NCBI GenBank assembly: GCA_002482645.1
Contig: DLGJ01000008.1
Span: 1 to 64,000 of the forward strand
Length of the DNA: 64,000 nt
Direction of reading: 5' to 3'
Source of the DNA: Hyphomicrobiaceae bacterium UBA7697
Lineage (GTDB): Bacteria > Pseudomonadota > Alphaproteobacteria > Rhizobiales > Methyloligellaceae
Below, piece after piece: positions 26,166-34,124 of this stretch; the first letter of the stretch is position 1, and each line of letters begins with the position of its first letter. The notes under the pieces are model-generated. The model was not told the DNA's origin and searched no databases. It saw nothing but the letters and a program-made list of their open reading frames with translations. A program made the position numbers and the translations under genes.

Positions 26166-26191
26166 CATGCAAATTTATTGCATCGTATGCA
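26166..26191. promoter_or_regulatory. Candidate operator, copy B
   Basis: A 26-bp sequence matching the site at 25018-25043 at 20 of 26 positions, in the same orientation, located about 65 bp upstream of the permease ATG. It includes overlapping TGCAT/ATGCA motifs. Together with the palindrome at 26134 it makes the divergent region look densely regulated. Confidence 0.55.
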
Positions 26192-26255
26192 TGCTGTGGC
26201 ACTCTCCAGACACTGGCCCCGTCAGAGGGCGCAATTCCTGGGGAGGAATGTATCA

Positions 26256-28004
26256 ATGACATCTATCGACAGTGCGGAGGAATTCGACGCAACTTCCGAA
26301 GAAATCGGTGGCCTGCAAAGGTCCATCGATTGGAAAGGTGCGTTTTGGATCGCCAGCGGCGTTCCCGCGCTGGTGCTCATCTCCATTGGGGGCATTGGGG
26401 CCACGGCGGGGAAACTCGCATTCCTCGTTTGGGCGATTTCGGTTCTGATCGGCTTTTCGCAATCCTACAGCTACGCGGAGATCGCCGGTCTGTTTAAGAA
26501 CAAATCGGGCGGGGCGGCCGTCTACGGTGCCGCCGGTTGGCTGCGCTACAGCAAACTCATCGCCCCCTTGTCGGTGTGGTGCAACTGGTACGCATGGACG
26601 CCCGTGCTGTCGCTCGGCTGCGCCGTCGCGGCGGGTTACATCCTCAATGCGGTCGCCCCGATACCGGTCTTCACGGCGCAGTCGCCGGAAGTCCTGGCTT
26701 GGCTGAACGATGCGGCAAACGCAGCCGCGATCGCCGGTCAGCCCGCCGGCCAAGCGGCCGCGACGGCCATCGCCGCGGTGACGGACGCCGCGACGCCGGC
26801 TCTTCGAACGATGACGCTCGCAAGCTTCTCGTTCCTGGGTCTGGCACAGATCGAAATCGGACCAACCTTCTTTATCGGTGCGGCGCTGATGCTGTTCGCG
26901 TTCGCCATTCAGCATCGCGGCATTCTCGGCACCGCCCGCGTTCAGATGTGGATCGGACTCTTCGTCATCATCCCGATGCTGATCGTCGGTGTCGTACCCT
27001 TCCTCAACGGCGGGGTCGACTATGCCAACTACACGCCGCTCGTACCGCCAAACGGGGAGTGGAATATCGGCGGCTGGACGCTGTTTCTCGGCGCCTTGTT
27101 CATCGCGGGCTGGTCGACCTACGCCTTCGAGACGGCGGTTTGCTACACCCGTGAGTTCAAGAACCCGGCCACCGACACGAAGAAGGCCATCGTCTATGCC
27201 GGTCTGCTTTGCGTGGTCATCTACACGCTAGTCGCGGCCACCTTCCAAGGCTATCTCGGCGTCGAAGGCATGACAGAGCCAGGCATCGTCGACGGCACCG
27301 GCGTCGCGGCCGCCATGGGCAACATGGTCGGTTCTGGCTCCAAGTTCGTCACGCATCTTCTCGAGATGATGATGATCCTGGCGCTCATTCTCGCGATCAT
27401 GATGGCGATGGCCGGTTCGTCCCGCACGCTCTACCAAGGCGGCGTCGACGGCTGGCTGCCGAAATTTCTGTCCCACACGAACGAGCACGGCGCACCGACC
27501 CGCGCCATGTGGACGGATCTCGTCTTCAATCTCGGGCTGCTGACCTTCGCGGCCTCGGATGCGACCGCCTACTACCTCATTCTGTCGATTTCGAATGTCG
27601 GCTACATGATCTTCATCTTCCTGAATCTGCAGTCGACGTGGATTCACCGGATCGACAGCCCCAACGCACCGCGGCCCTACCGGACTCCGAACTGGCTGGT
27701 GGGGGTGAACGCCGGGCTCGGTTTCTTCAACCTGTTCCTCATGGGCGTGGGAGCCAAGGTTTGGGGCAACCCGAACGCGCTGTGGTACGGGCTGCTCTTC
27801 GGCGCGCTCATCATCCCGGTATTCTGGTTCCGGCACTACGTGCAGGACAAGGGGCGCTTCCCCGATCACATGCTGATCGACCTGAACCTGAAGAGCCAGG
27901 ATCTCGGCGAACGGAAGGCGGGATTCCTGCCGTACCTCGCATTGATCGCCGGCGCGGGCGTGGTCCTCTTCGGACACTTTTACTTCCAGCTCCCACCCTC
28001 CTAG
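26256..28004 (+). CDS. APC-superfamily amino acid/polyamine permease
   Basis: A 582-residue inner-membrane transporter. The first TM segment carries an APC-like glycine-rich motif (ISIGGIGATAGK), followed by about 12-14 hydrophobic helices. A ~60-residue Ala-rich hydrophilic loop at about 145-190 is an unusual insertion between early helices. ATG at 26256 has a strong GGGGAGG site; upstream in-frame ATGs overlap the operators and are unlikely starts. Its place next to an amine oxidase and a PuuR-like regulator suggests uptake of an amine or amino acid. A strong terminator follows at 28016. Confidence 0.88.
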   Translation: MTSIDSAEEFDATSEEIGGLQRSIDWKGAFWIASGVPALVLISIGGIGATAGKLAFLVWAISVLIGFSQSYSYAEIAGLFKNKSGGAAVYGAAGWLRYSKLIAPLSVWCNWYAWTPVLSLGCAVAAGYILNAVAPIPVFTAQSPEVLAWLNDAANAAAIAGQPAGQAAATAIAAVTDAATPALRTMTLASFSFLGLAQIEIGPTFFIGAALMLFAFAIQHRGILGTARVQMWIGLFVIIPMLIVGVVPFLNGGVDYANYTPLVPPNGEWNIGGWTLFLGALFIAGWSTYAFETAVCYTREFKNPATDTKKAIVYAGLLCVVIYTLVAATFQGYLGVEGMTEPGIVDGTGVAAAMGNMVGSGSKFVTHLLEMMMILALILAIMMAMAGSSRTLYQGGVDGWLPKFLSHTNEHGAPTRAMWTDLVFNLGLLTFAASDATAYYLILSISNVGYMIFIFLNLQSTWIHRIDSPNAPRPYRTPNWLVGVNAGLGFFNLFLMGVGAKVWGNPNALWYGLLFGALIIPVFWFRHYVQDKGRFPDHMLIDLNLKSQDLGERKAGFLPYLALIAGAGVVLFGHFYFQLPPS

Positions 28005-28015
28005 AAGCGGATCCT

Positions 28016-28050
28016 ACCCGCGCCGGTTCGCTGGCGCGGGTGGGCTTTTT
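28016..28050 (+). terminator. Rho-independent terminator after the permease gene
   Basis: ACCCGCGCC (28016-28024) pairs perfectly with GGCGCGGGT (28033-28041) around an 8-nt loop, followed by GGGCTTTTT. It separates the permease from the universal stress protein gene. Confidence 0.85.
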
Positions 28051-28101
28051 CTTGGAGCCGACGTAATCTGGAAAGCCAGTCTTTCAGAAGGAATCAGATC
28101 C

Positions 28102-28515
28102 ATGTCAAAGAGGATACTTTGTGCGGTCGACGGTTCGGAACCGTCCAGCCGCGCCGTGGCGGAAGCCGCGGAAATGGCCGGTGCCGAAGGTGCCGAACTG
28201 ATCCTGCTCGTCGTCGATCAGGTTCGGTTCGAACCGAGATTGGCACCGGTGCACGCCTTTGGCGAGAAACGCATCAACGAGATCCTTTCCGAGTCCGAGG
28301 CCGCGGCAAAGAAGGCCGGTGCGAAGAACATCGTAAAGGCGAGCGTCACCAGCCGCGATGTCGGGCGCGCGGTTCTCAACTACGCCGAAGAGCACGGCGT
28401 CGACCATCTCGTGGTCGGCACCGGCGAGAAAAGCGCCGGGGCCCGTCTCATTGTCGGGTCCGTATCGCACGATCTCGTCGTGCGCGCCCATTGCAGCGTC
28501 ACCGTCGCCCGGTAG
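28102..28515 (+). CDS. Universal stress protein (UspA family)
   Basis: A single-domain Usp protein of 137 residues: RILCAVDGSEPSSRAV at the start, DHLVVGTGEKSAGARLIVGSVS near the end, then the terminal VTVAR strand. The usual ATP loop G-x2-G-x9-G-S/T is slightly altered (GTGEK rather than G..G), so nucleotide binding is uncertain. AGAAGG precedes the ATG. It lies after the permease terminator and 52 bp before ridA, so it probably shares a transcript with ridA. Co-occurrence of Usp genes with transporters is common. Confidence 0.88.
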   Translation: MSKRILCAVDGSEPSSRAVAEAAEMAGAEGAELILLVVDQVRFEPRLAPVHAFGEKRINEILSESEAAAKKAGAKNIVKASVTSRDVGRAVLNYAEEHGVDHLVVGTGEKSAGARLIVGSVSHDLVVRAHCSVTVAR

Positions 28516-28567
28516 GGTAGGCAAGCGGGCGCGTCCAGTCGAGTCTTGGTGGAGAACTCCAAGAAGG

Positions 28568-28951
28568 ATGAGCAAAATTACACGTCTCAATGTTTCTTCC
28601 GGCGGTGCGTATGAGTCCGTCTTCGGCTATTCCCGCGCCGTCCGTCTCGGAGACGACGTTCATGTCTCCGGCACATGCGCGCCTCCGGACCATGAAAAGA
28701 GCGATGCCTATACGCAGGCCAGAGCCGTCTTGGAGACGATCGAAAAGGCGCTGAAGGAAGCCGGTGCGTCCATGACCGACGTCGTCCGTACGGTCGTCTA
28801 CTTGCGCGACATCGACGATGCCGAAGGGGTCGCCAAGGCGCATCTCGAGACGTTCGACAACGTGCGGCCCGCCAGCACGCTCATTCAAGTGACCTCCATG
28901 TTGCGCCCGTGGCAGAAGGTGGAGATCGAGGCCTACGCCAAACTTTCTTGA
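28568..28951 (+). CDS. ridA: RidA/YjgF/UK114 family protein
   Basis: A 127-residue Rid protein; RidA hydrolyses reactive enamine/imine intermediates to ketoacids and ammonia. The chain has DVHVSGTCAP, QARAVLETIEKALKEAGASM, VVRTVVYLRDI and the C-terminal RPASTLIQV, containing the conserved substrate-binding arginine, and KVEIEAYAKL. The start ATG at 28568 follows AAGAAGG. An imine-handling enzyme a few genes from an imine-producing amine oxidase makes biochemical sense, but the two are in different transcription units. Confidence 0.9.
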   Translation: MSKITRLNVSSGGAYESVFGYSRAVRLGDDVHVSGTCAPPDHEKSDAYTQARAVLETIEKALKEAGASMTDVVRTVVYLRDIDDAEGVAKAHLETFDNVRPASTLIQVTSMLRPWQKVEIEAYAKLS

Positions 28952-28980
28952 CCCGTCCGACGGAAGCCGCACGTTTTCTT

Positions 28981-29009
28981 GAACACGCCGTGCTATGTCC
29001 GGCGTGTTC
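28981..29009 (+). terminator. Hairpin after ridA
   Basis: GAACACGCCG (28981-28990) pairs perfectly with CGGCGTGTTC (29000-29009) over 10 bp, followed by ATTTGTTG. It is probably a transcription terminator for the usp-ridA unit. Confidence 0.65.
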
Positions 29010-29084
29010 ATTTGTTGGCGAAACCCTTGTACCGTAGCCGCGTTCGCGGCAGCTTTGGCGTCAAATTAGGGCAAGGGGATTTGG

Positions 29085-30047
29085 ATGACAGCCACATCAT
29101 ATGCACGACGGAATGCGCCGATGGATTGGCAGGCCCGGCTGGGGCCTCTGACCTGCCCGATACTCGGGCTGGTCTGCTTCCTCTTCGCATCCGGCGCGGC
29201 CCATGCGCAAACCCCGGTCCTCGAATGGGAGGCCAAGGGGCTCGCCCAGCCCGAATCCGTGATCTACGACCCCGTGACCGATGTCCTGTTCGTCACGAAT
29301 ATCAACGGCGCCGTCATGCAGAAGGACGGCAACGGCTTCATTTCCCGGATCAAACCGGACGGCACCATCCTCACGCGCAGTTGGACGAAGGGCTTCAATT
29401 CGCCAACGGGCATGGGGCTTTACGACCGCACGCTCTACGTCGCCGACGTCGATACGCTGGTGGAGGTGAATGCGGCGTCCGGGAGCATCGAGAAACGCCA
29501 CAAGGCCGACGGGGCGATCTTCCTGAACGACGTCGCCGTGGCGGAGGACGGCACCGTGTACGTCTCCGACACGCCGATGAACACGATTTGGCGGCTGAAG
29601 GACGGCGTGTTCGAACCGTGGCTGACGGACGATGTCTTGAACGGTCCCAATGGCCTTTTGCTGCAGGACGGAAAGCTCATCGTGGCGTCGCTGGGGCGCT
29701 TGAAGAGCGTCGGCCAGGAGCAAGAGCCGGCGGGACTGTACGCAATCGACATCGAGGACAAGTCGGTAAAGCCTCTCGGCAAACCGATCGGGAATCTCGA
29801 CGGTCTCGGCGCACTCGAGTCCGGAGGGTACCTCGTCACCGATTGGGCCGACGGGGCGCTCTACAAGGTCGACGTGAAGGGCAAGGCGGACCAGCTCATC
29901 GACCTCAATCAGGGCAGCGCCGACTTGCTTTATTTCAGCGGCGAGAATCTGGTTCTCATCCCCATGATGCTCGACAACACATTGGCGGCCTACAAGCTTG
30001 AGGGCGCCGAGCCGGACAAGGCGAAGAATTCCAAGAAGAAGGAATGA
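29085..30047 (+). CDS. Exported SMP-30/gluconolactonase-like beta-propeller protein
   Basis: A 320-residue protein with an N-terminal signal peptide: an Arg-containing start, a hydrophobic stretch, and AHA before Gln42. The mature part is a six-bladed propeller of the SMP-30/LRE type, with repeated blades such as DVLFVTNINGAV, GTVYVSDTPMNTIW and GGYLVTDWADGALY. Whether it is a lactonase or a binding protein is not decidable; the metal-binding residues of SMP-30 are only partly recognisable. The tail is Lys-rich (KAKNSKKKE). An AAGGGGA site precedes the ATG. Confidence 0.75.
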   Translation: MTATSYARRNAPMDWQARLGPLTCPILGLVCFLFASGAAHAQTPVLEWEAKGLAQPESVIYDPVTDVLFVTNINGAVMQKDGNGFISRIKPDGTILTRSWTKGFNSPTGMGLYDRTLYVADVDTLVEVNAASGSIEKRHKADGAIFLNDVAVAEDGTVYVSDTPMNTIWRLKDGVFEPWLTDDVLNGPNGLLLQDGKLIVASLGRLKSVGQEQEPAGLYAIDIEDKSVKPLGKPIGNLDGLGALESGGYLVTDWADGALYKVDVKGKADQLIDLNQGSADLLYFSGENLVLIPMMLDNTLAAYKLEGAEPDKAKNSKKKE

Positions 30048-30146
30048 TCGTAGGCTGACCCGTATTCCGGCTGGCACGATGCGCTGGGGCAGGGGCGTTC
30101 GAGACAAACCGGCCGGCCGCGTCCAGACCACAACGAGAAGACCCGC

Positions 30147-31205
30147 TTGATCCCCGTTCTCGCGCAGTTTCCCGTCCCCGTAACATTCGCCGTATTTGTC
30201 GGCGCGGCCATCGGTGTTTGGCTCGCCGGAACGCGGTTGGCGATCTTTGCCGATGCGCTCGCCGCGCGAAAGCGCATCGGGCAAGCCTTCATGGGGCTGA
30301 TTTTCGTCGCCGCCGCGACGTCGCTCCCCGAACTGGTGACCACGATCTATGGCGCGCATATCGGCGAGGCCCAACTTGTTCTTGGCAACATGTTCGGCGG
30401 CATCACCATGCAAACGGCGATCTTGGCCCTGGTGGACCTCTGTTTCATATCCTTCGCGCTGACCTCTTATCCGCGCGCTCCCACGTCGGTGCTCGAGGCA
30501 GCGCTGCTGATTGCGCTCCTGGCGATGCTTTTGGGTCTGCATGCGGTCGGAGAGTTCGCGCTCCCGTTCGGCATCGGTCTCGGAACGCTTCTGCTCGCGC
30601 TCGCCTATGTCGGGATCGTGGCGATGCTCCGCCACTATGACGGCGTGCAATCGTGGATCCCCGTGGAGAGCATCGACGCGGCGCTGCCGCATCTCGGGGA
30701 GGATTCCGGAGGCGCCGCCAGGATGGACAAGATGGGAACGGCGGAACTGGTCGTCGGGTTCGCGTTGATGGGCGCCGCGATTCTGATCTGCGGCCTCGCG
30801 CTCATCGCAAGCTCCGCCGCCATCGCCGAACAGACCGGCCTCGGATCGAGCTTCGTCGGAATGACGCTCCTGGCCACGGCGACGTCGCTGCCGGAGGTCA
30901 GCACCACGATCTCCGCCGTGCGGATCGGCGCCTACAGTATGGCGATTTCCAACATCTTCGGCAGCAATCTGTTGATGGTGGCAATGGTCCTGCCCGCGGA
31001 CCTCGTTTATCGGGGCGCGCCCATTCTCGGTAATATCGACAAGGGCACGGCCTTCGCGATTATCTCGGGCATCCTGGTGACCGCGATCTATCTTGCCGGT
31101 CTCGTCATCCGCTCACGCCGGACGTTCTTGCGGATGGGGATCGACTCCGCGCTGGTGCTGCTGGTCTATGTCATCACCCTCGCGGTGTTCTACCACTTCA
31201 GCTAG
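30147..31205 (+). CDS. CaCA-family cation/calcium exchanger
   Basis: A 352-residue inner-membrane antiporter with two inverted halves, each with an alpha-repeat: AATSLPELVTTI with a GN.FGG segment in the first half, and TATSLPEVSTTI with SNIFGSN in the second. Glutamates of both repeats, which bind cations, are present. About ten TM helices are predicted, with a cytoplasmic loop at about 165-195. The start codon appears to be TTG at 30147, with GAGAAG upstream. The last 4 bp overlap the convergent SDR gene. Ca2+/Na+ versus Ca2+/H+ exchange cannot be told from sequence. Confidence 0.88.
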   Translation: MIPVLAQFPVPVTFAVFVGAAIGVWLAGTRLAIFADALAARKRIGQAFMGLIFVAAATSLPELVTTIYGAHIGEAQLVLGNMFGGITMQTAILALVDLCFISFALTSYPRAPTSVLEAALLIALLAMLLGLHAVGEFALPFGIGLGTLLLALAYVGIVAMLRHYDGVQSWIPVESIDAALPHLGEDSGGAARMDKMGTAELVVGFALMGAAILICGLALIASSAAIAEQTGLGSSFVGMTLLATATSLPEVSTTISAVRIGAYSMAISNIFGSNLLMVAMVLPADLVYRGAPILGNIDKGTAFAIISGILVTAIYLAGLVIRSRRTFLRMGIDSALVLLVYVITLAVFYHFS

Positions 31206-31993
31206 ACGATACTCCGCACAACGCCGCCATCGACCCGGAGCGACGCGCCGGTGATCGCCGACGAACCTTCGCCGCAGAGAAACACGACGAGGTTCGCCAC
31301 CTCCTCGGTTTCGGCAAAGCGGCCGATCAACGAGGAAGGCCGCATCGTCTTCACGAAGTCGCGCTCGAACGTCTCCTTGTCGGCCTTCTGTTCGCTGGCC
31401 AGCTTCTCCACGAAGTCCACGACGCCGTCCGAACGGGTCGGACCGGGCAGCACGGCGTTGGAGGTGACGCCCGTCCCGGCGACGCTCTCTGCAATGCCGC
31501 GGGAGAGCGCCAGCTGCGCCGTCTTGGTCACACCGTAATGCACCATCTCCGCCGGGATCTGCACGCCGGACTCGCTCGAAATAAAGATGATCCGTCCCCA
31601 GCCGCGTTCCACCATGCCCGGAACGAGGGCACGGCTGAGCCGCACGCCGCTCATCACATTGACGTCGAAGATCGTCTGCCAGGCCTCGTCCGAGATGTTC
31701 GAAAATTCGACCGGCTCGAAGATGCCGACATTGTTGACGAGGATGTCGATCCGCCCGGCCTGATCGAGCAGCGCGTCCACGCCTTTCGCCGTTCCAAGAT
31801 CCGCCGTGATGCCCGTGGCGGTGCCGCCGGTCTCACGCACGATGGCGTCGGCGGCCTCCGCCACGCGACGTTCGGTGCGTCCGTTGACGACGACGACGGC
31901 GCCTTCCCGGGCGAGTCCCTCGGCGATGGCAAAACCGATGCCCGCGGTCGAGCCCGTGACCAGCGCGCGCTTGCCGTCCAATCGCAAATCCAT
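31202..31993 (-). CDS. Short-chain dehydrogenase/reductase
   Basis: A classical SDR of 263 residues: cofactor motif TGSTAGIG near the N-terminus, NNVG, catalytic Ser in FISSESG, YGVTK as YxxxK, and LPGPTRSDG after it. The substrate is unknown. The ATG at 31993 matches the usual SDR start. It is 47 bp downstream of metC on the same strand and is probably the last gene of the cysK-sseA-metC operon. It converges with the exchanger gene (4-bp overlap). Confidence 0.88.
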   Translation of the reverse strand: MDLRLDGKRALVTGSTAGIGFAIAEGLAREGAVVVVNGRTERRVAEAADAIVRETGGTATGITADLGTAKGVDALLDQAGRIDILVNNVGIFEPVEFSNISDEAWQTIFDVNVMSGVRLSRALVPGMVERGWGRIIFISSESGVQIPAEMVHYGVTKTAQLALSRGIAESVAGTGVTSNAVLPGPTRSDGVVDFVEKLASEQKADKETFERDFVKTMRPSSLIGRFAETEEVANLVVFLCGEGSSAITGASLRVDGGVVRSIV

Positions 31994-32040
31994 CAGCGGC
32001 CTCGCTTTCCAACCGTGAAAACCAAGAGGGCCGAAGGACG

Positions 32041-33213
32041 TCAGGCGTTCGCGAGCCGCGTAAAGCCGGCTTCGAGATCCGCCTTCAGGTCCTCGATATC
32101 CTCCAAACCGACATGGAGACGCAAAGAGGGACCTTCCACCTGCCACGTCGTCGCGGACCGGTAGCCGCGCGGATCGAAGGGCAGGATCAGGCTTTCATAG
32201 CCGCCCCACGAGTAGCCCATCCCGAATAGCTCGAGATCGTCGAGCATGGCGGCAAGAGCCTCGCGCGACACCGGCTTCAGAACGATCGCGAACAGGCCGG
32301 ACGAGCCGGTGAAGTCGCGCTTCCAGATCTCGTGGCCGCGATCGCCGGGCCGGGCCGGATGGATCACTTGCGCGACTTCCGGGCGTTCGGCCAGCCAGCC
32401 GGCCAGAGCAAGCGCCGACTCTTGGTGCTGCCGGAGCCGCACGCCGAGCGTGCGCAAGCCGCGAAGCCCGAGATACACGTCCTCGGGCCCGGGACAGAGC
32501 CCAAGCGCGTCGTGGGTCTTTGCAACGGCCGCGGCCGTGGCCTCGTTCGTCGTGACGACGCCGAGCATCGCGTCCGCGTGGCCGACGATATATTTGGTCG
32601 CCGCATGGACGGACACGTCGACGCCATGATCGAACGGCTTGAAAAGAAGCGGCGTCGCCCATGTGTTGTCCATGACGACAACGGCGCCTGCCGCATGAGC
32701 CGCGTGAGCGATGGCCGGGATGTCTTGCACTTCGAAGGTTTGCGAGCCTGGAGACTCCGTGAAGACCAGCCGCGTCCGCTCCGTCATCAAATCGGCGATG
32801 CCGCTTCCGATCAGCGGATCGTAATAGGTCGTGACGACGCCGAGCCGCTTGAGCACGGTGTCGCAGAACCGGCGCGTCGGCCGGTAGACGCTGTCGGAGA
32901 CCAGGATGTGGTCGCCGCTCGACACGAAGCTTTGAAGGGCCGTCGTGATCGCCGACAGGCCCGAAGGGGTGAGGAGAGACGCGTGCCCGCCTTCGAGTTC
33001 GGCGAGCGCCGCTTGAAGCGCGTCCACCGTCGGCGTGCCGTTCCGGCCGTAGCTGTAGGCCTGGTCGTCCGCAAGAAGGCTCGCGAAGGTCGGAAACAGG
33101 ACGGTCGAGCCCCGGTAAATGGGGGTGTTCACGAAGCCATCGAAGCGGCGCGGATCGCGGCCCGCATGAACGAGCCGCGTCGCGGACTTGGCATGCTTCG
33201 TCGTCTTGCTCAT
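32041..33213 (-). CDS. metC: Cystathionine beta-lyase
   Basis: A PLP enzyme of 390 residues cleaving cystathionine to homocysteine, pyruvate and ammonia. MetC-type features are the Tyr-rich SYGRNGTPT near the N-terminus, TESPGSQTFEVQDIPAI, and the PLP lysine K207 in HAATKYIVGHADAM. The ATG at 33213 gives the normal length. It is 38 bp downstream of sseA. MetC enzymes can also act on cysteine to release sulfide, relevant to the neighbouring persulfide and cysteine genes. Confidence 0.93.
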   Translation of the reverse strand: MSKTTKHAKSATRLVHAGRDPRRFDGFVNTPIYRGSTVLFPTFASLLADDQAYSYGRNGTPTVDALQAALAELEGGHASLLTPSGLSAITTALQSFVSSGDHILVSDSVYRPTRRFCDTVLKRLGVVTTYYDPLIGSGIADLMTERTRLVFTESPGSQTFEVQDIPAIAHAAHAAGAVVVMDNTWATPLLFKPFDHGVDVSVHAATKYIVGHADAMLGVVTTNEATAAAVAKTHDALGLCPGPEDVYLGLRGLRTLGVRLRQHQESALALAGWLAERPEVAQVIHPARPGDRGHEIWKRDFTGSSGLFAIVLKPVSREALAAMLDDLELFGMGYSWGGYESLILPFDPRGYRSATTWQVEGPSLRLHVGLEDIEDLKADLEAGFTRLANA

Positions 33214-33251
33214 GAATGCCTCTCGGCGGAGCGGGGGAGGCCGGTCGCCAA

Positions 33252-34103
33252 CTAGCTCGTCTCGACCGGCAGACGGTCGTCGGCACCCCATTCGGCCCAA
33301 GACCCATCGTAGACGGACGTTCTCAGGTAGCCGGCTTCGTTCAGGGCAAGCGCAAGCACGCAGGCCGTAATCCCGGACCCGCAGGTCGTTACCACGGGCT
33401 TGTGCGGATCGGCGCCGGCGCCGGCGAAGAGTTCCTGCAGCTCCGCCGCCGATTTCAGCGTCCCGTCCGGACTGAGAACCTGACCGTAGGGGACGTTGAT
33501 AGCGCCCGGGATGTGCCCGGCGCGCAGGCCCTCGCGCGGCTCAGGCGCCGCTCCTGAAAAGCGGTCGGCCGAACGGGCATCGACGATATCGGCCGACTTG
33601 TCCGCGATCGCCTGGATGACGTCGTCCGCATCGCGGACCAGGTCGAGGTTCCGGCGCGCGGTGAAATGCCGCGGCGTGCGTAGCGCCGGTTCGCCCATCA
33701 TCAAGGGACGCCCTTCGGCCTTCCATTTCGGCAATCCGCCGTTCAGCACGCTAACGTCCTGCGCACCCATGACGCGGAAGGTCCACCAAACGCGGGGGGC
33801 GCTGAACATGCCTTGACGGTCGTACACGACCACGCGCTGGCCGTCGCCGATGCCCATCTTGCGCATGCGCGACGAGAACTTTTCGGGGGGCGGCAGCATG
33901 TGGGCCGTCTTCGCCTTGTCGTCGGAAATTTCGTCGATGTCGAAAAACACCGCGCCTGGAATGTGCTCCGAGAGATAGTCCTCGCGCGCGTTCTTTGCCT
34001 CGCCCGGCAAGTACCAGGTCGCGTCGATGATGACGAAATCAGGGGCCTCGAGCTCGCGTTCGAGCTCGTCGGTCTCAATCAGCCATGTCTTCGGCGTCGG
34101 CAA
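33252..34103 (-). CDS. sseA: 3-mercaptopyruvate sulfurtransferase
   Basis: A two-rhodanese-domain enzyme of 283 residues that transfers sulfur from 3-mercaptopyruvate to cyanide or thiols. The C-terminal active loop is CGSGITAC with nucleophile C241, the CG[ST]G[VI]T form that marks mercaptopyruvate over thiosulfate sulfurtransferases. The inactive N-terminal domain contains the expected REDYLSEHIPGAVFFD. It follows cysK by 21 bp and precedes metC by 38 bp, so one transcript could both make cysteine and handle its sulfur. Confidence 0.93.
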   Translation of the reverse strand: MPTPKTWLIETDELERELEAPDFVIIDATWYLPGEAKNAREDYLSEHIPGAVFFDIDEISDDKAKTAHMLPPPEKFSSRMRKMGIGDGQRVVVYDRQGMFSAPRVWWTFRVMGAQDVSVLNGGLPKWKAEGRPLMMGEPALRTPRHFTARRNLDLVRDADDVIQAIADKSADIVDARSADRFSGAAPEPREGLRAGHIPGAINVPYGQVLSPDGTLKSAAELQELFAGAGADPHKPVVTTCGSGITACVLALALNEAGYLRTSVYDGSWAEWGADDRLPVETS

Positions 34104-34124
34104 GATTCGGTCTCCAGTTCACGT

